64,000 bases of DNA from Lactococcus allomyrinae (GTDB taxonomy: Bacteria > Bacillota > Bacilli > Lactobacillales > Streptococcaceae). The notes under the pieces are model-generated. The model worked only from the letters and a program-made list of their open reading frames with translations. It was not told the DNA's origin and made no database searches. Position 1 is the first letter of the stretch. The number at the start of each line of letters is the position of its first letter. The translations under genes and the position numbers were made by a program. The stretch is from positions 2,418,001 to 2,482,000 of the forward strand of contig NZ_CP032627.1 of assembly GCF_003627095.1 (NCBI RefSeq), written 5' to 3'. Positions 6,758-15,475 of this stretch are shown one piece after another.

Positions 6758-9451
6758 TTGGCTGAAATTCAAGAGAAAAAAGTACAATCACAAGCAGCTT
6801 TTCATCATTTGCCACTGACAGAGGTCTTTAATGAACTGTCAGCAACTGACAAAGGCCTCACAGAACAAGAGGCGAAAAAACGTCTCAACCAATATGGTGA
6901 AAATGAGTTAAATGCGAGTAAAAAGAAATCTTTACTGGTTAAATTTGCTGAACAGTTTAAGGATTTGATGATTATCATCTTGATTATTGCGGCGATTTTG
7001 TCGGTCATCACGAGTGGTGGGCATGACCTGTCTGATGCGATTATCATTATGGCTGTCGTCATTATCAATGCGATTTTCGGCGTTTATCAGGAGGGCAAAG
7101 CTGAGGCCGCGATTGAGGCGCTCAAGGACATGAGTTCGCCCATGGCAAGGGTTAAGCGAGACGGACATATTGTCGAGGTTGACAGCAAGGAACTCGTGCC
7201 GGGGGACATTGTGCTGCTCGAAGCTGGCGATGTTGTGCCCGCGGATATGCGGCTTTTGGAGTCAGCAAGTCTGAAAATTGAAGAAGCGGCACTGACAGGG
7301 GAGTCTGTTCCTGTTGAGAAAGATGCCAGACATTCTGTCAGCGCTGACAGTGGTATTGGTGACCGGCTGAATATGGCTTATCAAAATGCCAATGTGACTT
7401 ATGGTCGAGGGAGCGGACTTGTGACTAATACAGCGATGTTTACTGAGGTTGGTAAAATCGCAAGTATGATTGAATCTGCTGATGAAACTGAAACACCATT
7501 GAAGCGCAACTTAAACAAGCTTTCAAAAGTGCTGACATGGGCAATTTTAGCAATTGCAGCAGTGACTTTTGCAGTTCATTTGCTGCGTGGTGGCGAAATT
7601 GTGCAAGGCTTGATGACCTCAGTGGCGCTTGCTGTGGCTGCGATTCCAGAGGGTTTGCCTGCGATTGTTACGATTGTTTTGGCGCTCGGCACGCAAGTGC
7701 TGGCAAAGAAAAATGCAATTGTCAGAAAGTTGCCTGCTGTGGAAACGCTGGGGTCAACGGAAATCATTGCCTCGGATAAGACGGGGACGCTGACGATGAA
7801 TCAGATGACCGTGGAGAAAATTTTTACTGACGGAAAGCTGGTCAGCGCTGACGAAAAGCTGTCAGTAGATGATATGACTTTGCGCGTGATGAATTTTGCC
7901 AATGACACGAAGATTTCGGCTGATGGAAGTTTGATTGGTGACCCTACGGAAACGGCATTAGTCAAGTTTGGGCGGACGAAAGATTTTGATATTCGCTCAG
8001 AACTGACAGAAACGCCGCGCGTGGCAGAATTGCCTTTTGATAGTGACAGAAAGTTGATGTCCACGATTCATCAGCTTGATGACGGAAAATATCTCGTTGC
8101 TGTCAAAGGCGCTCCTGACCAACTCCTCAAACGTGCAAATAAAAAACTGGTCAGAGATGAAGTCAGTTCTTTGTCAGCAACTGACAGAAAAGAAATATTG
8201 ACGGTCAATCATGAAATGGCGCATGAAGCCTTGCGCGTGCTGATGATGGCCTTTAAATACATTGACAAAGTGCCAGAAACGCTGACAAGCGAGGACTTGG
8301 AAAATGATTTGATTTTCGCTGGTCTGGTCGGGATGATTGACCCAGAGCGCGCCGAAGCCGCAGAGGCTGTCCGTGTGGCAAAGGCTGCGGGCATCCGCCC
8401 CATCATGATTACAGGAGACCATCAGGACACCGCCGAAGCCATTGCGAAGCGCCTCGGTATCATCAGTGAAAATGACAATGAAGATCATGTGCTGACAGGC
8501 GCAGAGCTGAATGACATGGACGATAAGACTTTCCAAAAGTCTGTCAGCCAGTACAGCGTTTACGCGCGCGTCAGTCCAGAGCACAAAGTCCGCATCGTCA
8601 AGGCTTGGCAAAATGAAGGTAAAGTCGTCGCGATGACGGGCGATGGTGTCAATGATGCGCCAGCGCTCAAAACGGCGGACATCGGCATTGGCATGGGCAT
8701 CACGGGGACAGAAGTCAGTAAGGGCGCGTCAGACATGGTACTTGCCGATGATAATTTTGCCACGATTATCGTTGCCGTCGAAGAAGGACGAAAAGTTTTC
8801 GCCAATATCCAAAAGACGATTCAATATCTGCTTTCTGCCAACACAGCGGAAGTGCTGACGATTTTCCTTGCAACGATGTTTGGTTGGGACGTGCTGCTTC
8901 CTGTTCATTTGCTCTGGATAAATCTTGTAACAGACACATTCCCGGCGATTGCGCTCGGTGTCGAGCCAAATGAACCAGGAAGTATGCAGCAAAAACCACG
9001 TGGTAAAAAAGCGTCATTCTTCAGTGGTGGTGTGCTATCTGCCACAATTTATCAAGGGCTTCTGCAAGCGGCATTGACACTCGGAGTTTATGGGCTTGCG
9101 CTTGCATTTCCCGAACACGCAGGCAATCATACCATGATGCACCAAGACGCATTGACGATGGCCTTTGCGACACTTGGCTTGATTCAACTTTTCCATGCGT
9201 TTAATGTCAAATCCATTCATCAGTCGATTTTCAAAGTCGGCGCATTCAAGTCGAAAACCTTTAACTGGTCGATCCTTGTCAGCTTTGCTCTGCTTGCTTG
9301 TGTTATTCTTATTCCAGGGCTAAATGGCATTTTCCATGTCAGTCACTTGGATTTATACCAATGGGGAATGGTACTTGGCATGAGTTTTGCTGTCATTATC
9401 ATTGTTGAAATTGTCAAATTTGTTCAAAGATTAATGATGAAAAAAGCGTAA
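6758..9451 (+). CDS. yoaB: P-type cation ATPase, Mn2+/Ca2+ exporter YoaB type
   Basis: An 897-residue P2-type ATPase that pumps divalent cations out of the cytoplasm. The start is TTG (GGAGG 9 bases upstream). Motifs in order: N-terminal cation ATPase domain (about 15-90), TGES at 180-183 in the actuator, PEGLP at 297 in M4, phosphorylated Asp340 in DKTGTLT, KGAPDQLL in the nucleotide domain, and TGDGVNDAPALK in the P domain. Several membrane helices follow, with NLVTDTFPA in M6. The PacL/PMCA-like architecture alone does not fix the ion, but the Mn riboswitch upstream points to Mn2+ detoxification. The gene carries many CTGACAG heptamers and three Chi heptamers. A strong terminator follows. 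Confidence 0.93.
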   Translation: MAEIQEKKVQSQAAFHHLPLTEVFNELSATDKGLTEQEAKKRLNQYGENELNASKKKSLLVKFAEQFKDLMIIILIIAAILSVITSGGHDLSDAIIIMAVVIINAIFGVYQEGKAEAAIEALKDMSSPMARVKRDGHIVEVDSKELVPGDIVLLEAGDVVPADMRLLESASLKIEEAALTGESVPVEKDARHSVSADSGIGDRLNMAYQNANVTYGRGSGLVTNTAMFTEVGKIASMIESADETETPLKRNLNKLSKVLTWAILAIAAVTFAVHLLRGGEIVQGLMTSVALAVAAIPEGLPAIVTIVLALGTQVLAKKNAIVRKLPAVETLGSTEIIASDKTGTLTMNQMTVEKIFTDGKLVSADEKLSVDDMTLRVMNFANDTKISADGSLIGDPTETALVKFGRTKDFDIRSELTETPRVAELPFDSDRKLMSTIHQLDDGKYLVAVKGAPDQLLKRANKKLVRDEVSSLSATDRKEILTVNHEMAHEALRVLMMAFKYIDKVPETLTSEDLENDLIFAGLVGMIDPERAEAAEAVRVAKAAGIRPIMITGDHQDTAEAIAKRLGIISENDNEDHVLTGAELNDMDDKTFQKSVSQYSVYARVSPEHKVRIVKAWQNEGKVVAMTGDGVNDAPALKTADIGIGMGITGTEVSKGASDMVLADDNFATIIVAVEEGRKVFANIQKTIQYLLSANTAEVLTIFLATMFGWDVLLPVHLLWINLVTDTFPAIALGVEPNEPGSMQQKPRGKKASFFSGGVLSATIYQGLLQAALTLGVYGLALAFPEHAGNHTMMHQDALTMAFATLGLIQLFHAFNVKSIHQSIFKVGAFKSKTFNWSILVSFALLACVILIPGLNGIFHVSHLDLYQWGMVLGMSFAVIIIVEIVKFVQRLMMKKA

Positions 9452-9480
9452 ATACCAGTATTAATCAGTGATGAAAAAAT

Positions 9481-9535
9481 AAAATCTTGTCAGTTCAATG
9501 CGCCTAAATGAAGCATTGAACTGACAAGATTTTTT
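9481..9535 (+). terminator. terminator of the cation ATPase gene
   Basis: A stem of about 20 pairs (AAAATCTTGTCAGTTCAATG with its complement from 9513) around an 11-base loop, ending in six T. Confidence 0.9.
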
Positions 9536-9614
9536 GAATTTAAAATATAACATTTTTTGAACAAAACAGATACATTTACACAGAAAATTTTAATAATTGC
9601 CTAAAAACACGATG

Positions 9615-9685
9615 ACACAAGATATAGTATAGCTTTACATAATATACTACTAGATATTGTGTCGCGTGAGATAATTTGATAGAAT
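9615..9685 (+). promoter_or_regulatory. two NrdR boxes and promoter of nrdD
   Basis: ACACAAGATATAGTAT (9615-9630) and CTACTAGATATTGTGT (9647-9662) both fit the NrdR consensus, sharing C at position 4, A6, AT8-9, T11 and G13. They are 32 bases apart, about three helix turns, as usual for NrdR pairs. The second box overlaps a -35 TTGTGT (9657-9662), followed after 17 bases by TAGAAT (9680-9685). NrdR would repress when dATP/ATP is high. Confidence 0.82.
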
Positions 9686-9723
9686 AAGGAGTAAAGAAAA
9701 TTAGATTTGAAGAGGATAGGTAG

Positions 9724-12048
9724 ATGAAAGTTGGAGTAGTAAGCCCTAATGCCGAAATTAATGTAATCAATGTTGTTAAACGTGACGGACGTTCTGTCAA
9801 ATTTGACAGCCAAAAGATTTTTGATGCGCTAACAAAAGCAGCTGAAAAGGTTGGAACGATTGACCTGTCATCTCGCAGTACTGCCAACTTTGGCGGCAGC
9901 ACCCACGCTGTCGATTTTCGCTATGACGCTGAAGCGTCAAGTCAAATCGCAGAACTGACAGCAATCACTGACAGAGTGGTCAGTGAGATTTTTAGTCGTT
10001 TTCATGAAGATGTAAAAATTTATGAGATTCAAAGCATTGTTGAGCAAGAATTAATTGAATCAGGTAATACCGAGCTTGCTGAAGAATACATTAGTTATCG
10101 TGCTAATCGTGATTTGGCACGGACCAAAGCAACTGACATCAACTTCACTATCGAAAAACTCATTAATCGCGACCAGACGGTTGTCAATGAAAATGCCAAT
10201 AAAGACAGCAACGTTTTTAACACACAACGTGACTTGACCGCAGGTGCCGTTTCAAAAGCGATTGGTCTGAAATTATTGCCACCACACGTCGCCAATGCGC
10301 ATCAAAAAGGCGATATTCACTATCATGACCTTGATTATTCACCTTTTACTACCATGTCAAATTGCTGCTTAATTGACTTCAAAAATATGTTTGAAAATGG
10401 CTTTAAGCTTGGTAATGCTCAAGTTGATTCACCAAAATCAATCCAAACGGCAACAGCTCAGGCCAGTCAAATCATTGCCAATGTCGCAAGCTCCCAGTAC
10501 GGTGGTTGCTCCTTTGACCGTGCAGATGAAGTCCTTGCACCTTATGCCAAATTAAATTACGAAAAACACCTGAAAGATGCTGAAAAATGGATTGAAAATC
10601 CTGAAAAACGAGAAGCCTATGCCAAAGAAAAAACGGCAAAAGACATCTATGATGCCATGCAATCTTTAGAATATGAAATTAACACGCTCTTTACCAGCAA
10701 CGGTCAAACGCCATTTGTCACAGTTGGTTTTGGACTTGGTACGGATTGGTACGCGCGCGAAATCCAAAAAGCCATTCTCAAAGTCCGAATTGGCGGTCTT
10801 GGCTCAGAACACCGCACGGCAATTTTCCCTAAGCTGATTTTTACACTCAAACGTGGGCTAAATCTGGAAGTTGGTACACCCAATTATGATATCAAACAGC
10901 TCGCCCTCGAATGCTCAACCAAGCGGATGTATCCAGATATTTTGAGTTATGACAAGATTGTTGAGTTGACAGGCTCATTCAAAGCCAGCATGGGTTGCCG
11001 TTCATTTCTTCAAGGTTGGAAAGATGCCGAAGGTAATGATGTCACGGCAGGACGTAATAATCTCGGTGTGGTTACTGTCAATCTACCTCGTATTGCACTT
11101 GAAGCTGCAGGTGATCAAGCAAAATTCTGGGAAATCTTCAACGAACGCATCGAAATCGCGCATGATGCCCTTGCTTTTCGTGTGGAACGTGCCAAAGAAG
11201 CTCAGCCCAAAAATGCACCAATCCTCTTCATGAACGGTGCGCTGGGCAGACTTGATGCGGAAGGCGCGGTAGATGAACTCTACAAAAATGAACGTGCCAC
11301 CGTCAGCCTTGGCTATATTGGACTTTATGAAGTGGCGACCACTTTTTACGGATCGACCTGGGAGTCTAATCCAGAAGCGAAAGCCTTCACGATTGAGATT
11401 GTCAAACGAATGCATGAAGACTGCGAAGCTTGGTCTAAGGCATCTGGTTACCATTACTCAGTTTATAGCACACCGTCAGAAAGCCTGACCGACCGTTTTT
11501 GCCGTATGGACAAGGAAAAATTTGGCAGTGTTCCTGACATCACGGACAAAGACTACTATACCAACTCTTTCCACTACGACATCCGAAAAAATCCGACCCC
11601 ATTTGAAAAATTAGAATTTGAAAAAGACTATCCCGTCTATGCCAATGGTGGTTTTATCCACTATTGCGAATATCCGATGATTCAACAAAATCCAAAAGCG
11701 CTTGAAGCCGTCTGGGACTTCGCCTACGACCGTATCGGCTATCTGGGTACCAATGCGCCTATCGACCACTGCTACGCCTGCGGCTTTGAAGGCGACTTTG
11801 CGCCAACTGAACGTGGGTTCAAATGTCCACAATGCGGCAATGACGATCCCAAAACCTGTGACGTTGTCAAGCGGACTTGTGGCTATCTCGGCAATCCCCA
11901 AGCACGCCCAATGGTACATGGCCGCCACAAGGAAATCTCTGCGCGCGTGAAGCATATGAACGGTTCTGTTGGGGTGTTGAATGATGGAAACCTGATTGAT
12001 TCTGAAGCGGTTGATGAAGCAAAGAGTAAGTATTTTGTGGAGAAATAG
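9724..12048 (+). CDS. nrdD: anaerobic (class III) ribonucleoside-triphosphate reductase
   Basis: Reduces NTPs to dNTPs under anaerobiosis by a glycyl radical that NrdG installs. 774 residues: an N-terminal ATP cone (about 15-110, beginning VVKRDGRSVKFD) for allosteric control, the glycyl-radical barrel, a C-terminal zinc ribbon with C683, C686, C701 and C704, and the radical glycine in RTCGYLG (Gly720). The first ATG is used here; a few extra N-terminal residues relative to homologues cannot be ruled out. The promoter has NrdR boxes. nrdG is not adjacent but lies 1.7 kb downstream on the same strand. Confidence 0.96.
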   Translation: MKVGVVSPNAEINVINVVKRDGRSVKFDSQKIFDALTKAAEKVGTIDLSSRSTANFGGSTHAVDFRYDAEASSQIAELTAITDRVVSEIFSRFHEDVKIYEIQSIVEQELIESGNTELAEEYISYRANRDLARTKATDINFTIEKLINRDQTVVNENANKDSNVFNTQRDLTAGAVSKAIGLKLLPPHVANAHQKGDIHYHDLDYSPFTTMSNCCLIDFKNMFENGFKLGNAQVDSPKSIQTATAQASQIIANVASSQYGGCSFDRADEVLAPYAKLNYEKHLKDAEKWIENPEKREAYAKEKTAKDIYDAMQSLEYEINTLFTSNGQTPFVTVGFGLGTDWYAREIQKAILKVRIGGLGSEHRTAIFPKLIFTLKRGLNLEVGTPNYDIKQLALECSTKRMYPDILSYDKIVELTGSFKASMGCRSFLQGWKDAEGNDVTAGRNNLGVVTVNLPRIALEAAGDQAKFWEIFNERIEIAHDALAFRVERAKEAQPKNAPILFMNGALGRLDAEGAVDELYKNERATVSLGYIGLYEVATTFYGSTWESNPEAKAFTIEIVKRMHEDCEAWSKASGYHYSVYSTPSESLTDRFCRMDKEKFGSVPDITDKDYYTNSFHYDIRKNPTPFEKLEFEKDYPVYANGGFIHYCEYPMIQQNPKALEAVWDFAYDRIGYLGTNAPIDHCYACGFEGDFAPTERGFKCPQCGNDDPKTCDVVKRTCGYLGNPQARPMVHGRHKEISARVKHMNGSVGVLNDGNLIDSEAVDEAKSKYFVEK

Positions 12049-12050
12049 CA

Positions 12051-12608
12051 ATGATCTATTTACATGCAGTAAACATATTTTGGGATAACAATGGAAATTT
12101 TCAATGGGGGAGTATCGCAGCAATAATCAGTTTGCTCTCTGCTTGTCTGAGTGTCTGGGGAATCAAGCGGAATATAGATGCAAATCTTAGAGCTAAGGCC
12201 AGAATTGAGTGGATTCAAGAAGTTAGGAGGCAGACTGCAACAGTTTATAAATCATATAGGGAGTTACGTTCTGCATATTTACAAAAAGAGGGGAGAGCGA
12301 TTGCTTATACAAAATATCAAACTGATTTAAGACTGTTGAAATTATATTTTGCAGATAATGACGACAACTTTCCTGGCGAATCGGATACGGCAATAATTTT
12401 AAAAAATAGTAAAGATAACAAAGGGAAAAATAAATATCTCATTCATGTGATTGATAAATTACAGGAAGTGAAAAGTAAACTAAACGAGAAAGATATTTTA
12501 GCAGCAACAGGGAATTTTAGTCAATATTATGTAGAACTTGATGAACTTATGGGATATATTAGTATTTATCTTAAAATTGAGTGGGATAAGGCGAAAAAAG
12601 GCAAATAG
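12051..12608 (+). CDS. unknown membrane-anchored protein
   Basis: I do not recognise a named family. The 185-residue protein has one hydrophobic segment near the N-terminus (about 20-38, SIAAIISLLSACLSVWGI), followed by a basic, probably helical stretch with RAKARIEWIQEVRRQTATVYKSYRELR and a charged C-terminal half. This is the layout of a small inner-membrane anchor with a cytoplasmic coiled-coil or helical domain. It starts 2 bases after the nrdD stop and can only be expressed with nrdD unless an internal promoter exists. Base composition is more AT-rich than nrdD, which suggests recent insertion into the nrd operon. Similar single-helix proteins occur near mobile and defence genes, but no function is claimed. 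Confidence 0.7.
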   Translation: MIYLHAVNIFWDNNGNFQWGSIAAIISLLSACLSVWGIKRNIDANLRAKARIEWIQEVRRQTATVYKSYRELRSAYLQKEGRAIAYTKYQTDLRLLKLYFADNDDNFPGESDTAIILKNSKDNKGKNKYLIHVIDKLQEVKSKLNEKDILAATGNFSQYYVELDELMGYISIYLKIEWDKAKKGK

Positions 12609-12709
12609 GAATCTAAATAGATTAGGCTAAATTTTCAAAGTAGATTTAGTGATTGACCAATTACTTTATGACGAGATGATTTTACAAACAAAGAAGGGAG
12701 ATTACCAAT

Positions 12710-13687
12710 ATGCCCATAAAAACTCTAATCCTAACGAACACATGGTTGACGCAGTCATTCAAAGCAAAGCTTGAAAATCTGTTTGCTCATCAGACAGATT
12801 ATGAAGTTCAATTCAAATCTGAGGCAGACCTGACGGCGGATGATTTTGCAGAAACAGAAGTTTTGATTGCGATCCCGTCGCCACAGCTTTTGCCGAAGTT
12901 CAAGAAATTAAAATGGCTTCAGCTTTTCTCAGCAGGCACTAATGGCTATACTGAGGGGGCGGCTTTTCCTGCGGGTGTGGCGTTGACCAATGCTTCTGGT
13001 ACTTATGGCGTGACGATTTCGGAGCATTTATTGACGATGGCGCTCGTTTTGATGCGGCGGTTCAATGTTTATGCGAGCCAGCAGGAGCAAGAGATCTGGC
13101 AAAATGCTGGCGATTTGCAGTCAATTTATGGTTCAACGATTTTGGTGCATGGTTTGGGCGATATTGGTGGGCATTTTGCACAGAAAGTGCAAGCGCTCGG
13201 TGCGCACGTGATTGCGGTCAAACGCACAGTTTATGGCGATGACCAATTTGCCGACGAAGTCTATCCAGAAAGTGAGCTGGACAAAATCTTGCCCAAGGTA
13301 GATTTGATTGCGACGAGCGTCCCTGGAACAAAAGAAACTTACAAGCTGTTTGACGCGGCGAAATTTGCTCTGATGAAGCCGAACGCAATTTTCCTCAATG
13401 TCGGGCGTGGGACAAATGTGGATTTGGAGGCGCTTTGTGATGCGTTGGACAATGGGAAATTAGGCGCTGCAGGTCTTGATGTGACTGACCCAGAGCCATT
13501 GCCAAAGGGTCATCGCGCTTGGCATACGCCAAATCTGCTGATTACGCCACACGCATCTGGCGGCTACACCATTCCTGAGAGCAGACATCGTTTTATTGAG
13601 ATTTTGCGGACGAATTTGCAGAATTATATAGAGGGTAAACCGCTGCGCAATCTGGTTGATATGCAGACAGGATATAAGAAAAAATAA
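12710..13687 (+). CDS. D-isomer-specific 2-hydroxyacid dehydrogenase family protein
   Basis: A 325-residue NAD(P)-dependent oxidoreductase that interconverts 2-keto acids and D-2-hydroxy acids. The Rossmann motif GLGDIG is at 149-153, the substrate Arg is in NVGRGTNVD, the Glu in DPEPL, and the catalytic His in ITPHASG near 282. The substrate is not determined. AAGGGAG precedes the ATG. It sits between nrdD and nrdG on the same strand and is followed by a short hairpin with four T, so it may be partly separated from nrdG. Its base composition is visibly more GC-rich than that of the preceding unknown gene. Confidence 0.9.
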   Translation: MPIKTLILTNTWLTQSFKAKLENLFAHQTDYEVQFKSEADLTADDFAETEVLIAIPSPQLLPKFKKLKWLQLFSAGTNGYTEGAAFPAGVALTNASGTYGVTISEHLLTMALVLMRRFNVYASQQEQEIWQNAGDLQSIYGSTILVHGLGDIGGHFAQKVQALGAHVIAVKRTVYGDDQFADEVYPESELDKILPKVDLIATSVPGTKETYKLFDAAKFALMKPNAIFLNVGRGTNVDLEALCDALDNGKLGAAGLDVTDPEPLPKGHRAWHTPNLLITPHASGGYTIPESRHRFIEILRTNLQNYIEGKPLRNLVDMQTGYKKK

Positions 13688-13695
13688 AATGAATT

Positions 13696-13716
13696 GGCAG
13701 ATGAAATCTGCCTTTT
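13696..13716 (+). terminator. weak terminator or attenuator before nrdG
   Basis: GGCAGAT, a 3-base loop, ATCTGCC, then TTTTG. The short T run suggests partial read-through into nrdG, which starts 30 bases later. Confidence 0.5.
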
Positions 13717-13744
13717 GTATAGAATAAAATGGAGAGAACATCTC

Positions 13745-14344
13745 ATGAATAATCCTAAACCAAAGGAGTGGACGGCAGCAGATTTATCTCAAAATTATGT
13801 TGCTGACTATAAACCGTTCAATTTTGTGGACGGAGAGGGTGTACGTTGCTCGCTTTATGTGAGTGGTTGTATGTTTCACTGTGAAGGCTGTTATAATCAA
13901 GCGACTTGGGCGTTTCGTTACGGGACGCCTTATACAAAAGCACTTGAAGAACGTATCATGGCAGACTTGGCGCAACCTTATGTGCAAGGATTGACCTTGC
14001 TTGGTGGTGAGCCATTTCTCAATACTACTTTTTTGATTCCTTTACTTAGGCGAATTCGGCAGGAGTTACCTGAAAAAGATATTTGGTCTTGGACAGGATA
14101 TACTTGGGAAGAACTGATGGTGGAAACCCAAGATAAACTTGAAATGCTAGAGTTGTTAGATATTTTAGTTGATGGGCGTTTTGAGTTGTCAAAGAAAAAC
14201 TTGATGTTACAATTTCGAGGGTCATCTAATCAACGAATTATTGATGTGAAAAGATCCGTCAGTGCTGACAAAGTCGTGATTTGGGATAAACTCAACGATG
14301 GTAATCAGTCATTTGAACAAATACACAAAGAAAAATTAATCTAG
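13745..14344 (+). CDS. nrdG: anaerobic ribonucleotide reductase activating protein (radical SAM)
   Basis: Generates the glycyl radical on NrdD using a [4Fe-4S] cluster and SAM. 199 residues from the ATG at 13745, which has GGAGAG about 8 bases upstream; the open frame extends further 5' but that extension does not look like NrdG. The cluster motif CxxxCxxC is C42, C46 and C49 (GCMFHCEGCYN), and LGGEPF is the SAM-binding GGE motif. nrdG normally follows nrdD directly; here two genes are between them. Near the C-terminus a CAGTGCTGACA stretch encodes SVSADK, an example of the dispersed heptamer in coding sequence. Confidence 0.95.
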   Translation: MNNPKPKEWTAADLSQNYVADYKPFNFVDGEGVRCSLYVSGCMFHCEGCYNQATWAFRYGTPYTKALEERIMADLAQPYVQGLTLLGGEPFLNTTFLIPLLRRIRQELPEKDIWSWTGYTWEELMVETQDKLEMLELLDILVDGRFELSKKNLMLQFRGSSNQRIIDVKRSVSADKVVIWDKLNDGNQSFEQIHKEKLI

Positions 14345-14568
14345 TACTGTTTAATTTCTAAAATACTTTTAGAAGTCCTCCCATTGCACTACGTTGTCGA
14401 CACACTAAGCGTTTATTCGCTTTATATCGCGATAAGGCGAAGTGATGCTAAAGTCGCTATTGTACGAGATCTGATCCCACGTGTAACCTTTCAAAGCTGT
14501 GAAATGAGAAAAGCATTGTTTTTTCCAATTGGTGCAAGACAGTGTAGCTAGGTTAGCTAGTACAAATA
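14344..14568. repeat. intergenic repeat, family A
   Basis: Begins ACTGTTTAATTTCTAAAA right after the nrdG stop, and contains short palindromes (AGCGTTTATTCGCT, TATCGCGATA) and a TTTTTTCCAATTGGTGCAAG end like the copies at 2.3 and 3.8 kb. Middle sequences differ between copies while the ends are kept. No reading frame of interest. Confidence 0.65.
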
Positions 14569-14576
14569 GAAAAAAT

Positions 14577-14606
14577 AAACTCTGTCAGTGCGCTGACAGA
14601 GTTTTT
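14577..14606 (+). terminator. terminator of nrdG, inverted CTGTCAG pair
   Basis: AAACTCTGTCAG, a 4-base loop, CTGACAGAGTTTTT. A second CTGTCAG/CTGACAG pair follows at 14641-14659 and could serve the convergent gene. Confidence 0.85.
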
Positions 14607-14664
14607 AGTCGTTGATTTTATGCTTATTTTGTTCGAATGAACTGTCAGCAGACTGACAGAAATT

Positions 14665-15168
14665 TTATTTGAATAATTTACCAAAATCAATGTCATCATC
14701 ATCAATTTTGACTTGTGCTAATACTTTTTTTAGCGGTAAGTTTTTCTTTTTTGTTTTTAGATAGGGGTGTAGTTCCTGACGTTTAACAGTTTCTTGAAGA
14801 ACTTTTTGAGGTTCATTCTGAGTTTTTGGATTTTTTTTAAGTGACTTATTTGGGGATTTTGGTAACACAAAATTTTCTGATGGAAATGTTTCGTTGAGTT
14901 TATTGATGATGGTTTCAATGCCAAAGTTACTGCCAATCCAAAAAGGTGTACCAGTCATTTTGCAAGCCTCTTTGGCAAATCGGATAGAATGATGTGCAAC
15001 GTTGCGATTGCGCATGATGACAAAGTCAGCCTTTGCAACAAGTTGATTGATTTCCGAGCGGTTTGGTGTTTTTTTGTCAAAGCCTAAAAAAGTAACACCT
15101 ACTTTTGAAAGAAGCATCTGTAAATCTCCCCAGTATTTTGCCTCCTCAATGACTAATAATGTTTTCAT
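14665..15168 (-). CDS. DUF2325-like protein
   Basis: 167 residues from the ATG at 15168 (an in-frame GTG lies two codons upstream). The N-terminal 85 residues resemble DUF2325: VIEEAKYWGDLQMLLSKVGVTFLG, then ADFVIMRNRNVAHHSIRFAKEACKMTGTPF, the usual region where such proteins align with a nucleotide- or response-like fold. The rest is Lys/Asn/Pro-rich, low-complexity and probably disordered, ending in an acidic DDDDIDFGKLFK tail. It lies downstream of tRNA-Ser on the same strand but behind the tRNA terminator. Function is unknown in the family. Confidence 0.65.
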   Translation of the reverse strand: MKTLLVIEEAKYWGDLQMLLSKVGVTFLGFDKKTPNRSEINQLVAKADFVIMRNRNVAHHSIRFAKEACKMTGTPFWIGSNFGIETIINKLNETFPSENFVLPKSPNKSLKKNPKTQNEPQKVLQETVKRQELHPYLKTKKKNLPLKKVLAQVKIDDDDIDFGKLFK

Positions 15169-15184
15169 TAACACTCATTTCTAA

Positions 15185-15210
15185 CAAAAAACGAACCCAA
15201 ATAGGTTCGT
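15185..15210 (-). terminator. terminator of tRNA-Ser
   Basis: On the minus strand ACGAACC (15210-15204) pairs with GGTTCGT (15197-15191), followed by six T. Confidence 0.85.
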
Positions 15211-15218
15211 ACGGATAA

Positions 15219-15305
15219 GGAGAGAAGGGGATTCGAACCCCCGAAACGCTTTTGACGTTTACACACTTTCCAGGCGTGCTCCTTCGACCACTCGGACATC
15301 TCTCC
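15219..15305 (-). tRNA. tRNA-Ser (GGA)
   Basis: On the minus strand the acceptor GGAGAGA pairs with TCTCTCC. The anticodon arm is CACGC, loop CTGGAAA, GTGTG, giving anticodon GGA. A long variable arm and the TTCGAAT T-loop identify a class II serine tRNA. CCA is not encoded. The promoter lies just upstream. Confidence 0.95.
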
Positions 15306-15316
15306 GCGACCTTTCT

Positions 15317-15347
15317 ATTATACCAAATTTACGTGAAAAGTTGTCAA
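15317..15347 (-). promoter_or_regulatory. promoter of tRNA-Ser
   Basis: On the minus strand TTGACA (15347-15342) and TATAAT (15322-15317) are 19 bases apart, 11 bases upstream of the mature tRNA end. Confidence 0.75.
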
Positions 15348-15459
15348 TGAAAAGCGCTGACAGAAATTTGTCAGTGCTTACAACGGTTTGTCAGTGAACT
15401 TTTTGACAAAAAATAGTACGAAATATAAAAGTAAGTCACGCAAAGAAAGCAAAATTTGA

Positions 15460-15475
15460 TATAATAGGGGCTATG
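15460..15475 (+). promoter_or_regulatory. TATAAT box immediately before the ecfA1 start codon
   Basis: A perfect TATAAT (15460-15465) ends 7 bases before the ATG at 15473, with AGGGG between them. If it is a -10, the transcript would begin at or next to the ATG and be leaderless. No clear -35 is seen 16-18 bases upstream, so the match may be chance and AGGGG the ribosome binding site. Confidence 0.35.

Noticed and set aside
8174-8611. 145-codon frame on the minus strand of the P-type ATPase gene
   Set aside because: Shadow of the ATPase gene: high-GC codon positions on the other strand keep it open.
11611-12123. 170-codon minus-strand frame in nrdD
   Set aside because: Shadow of nrdD; no promoter or protein pattern.
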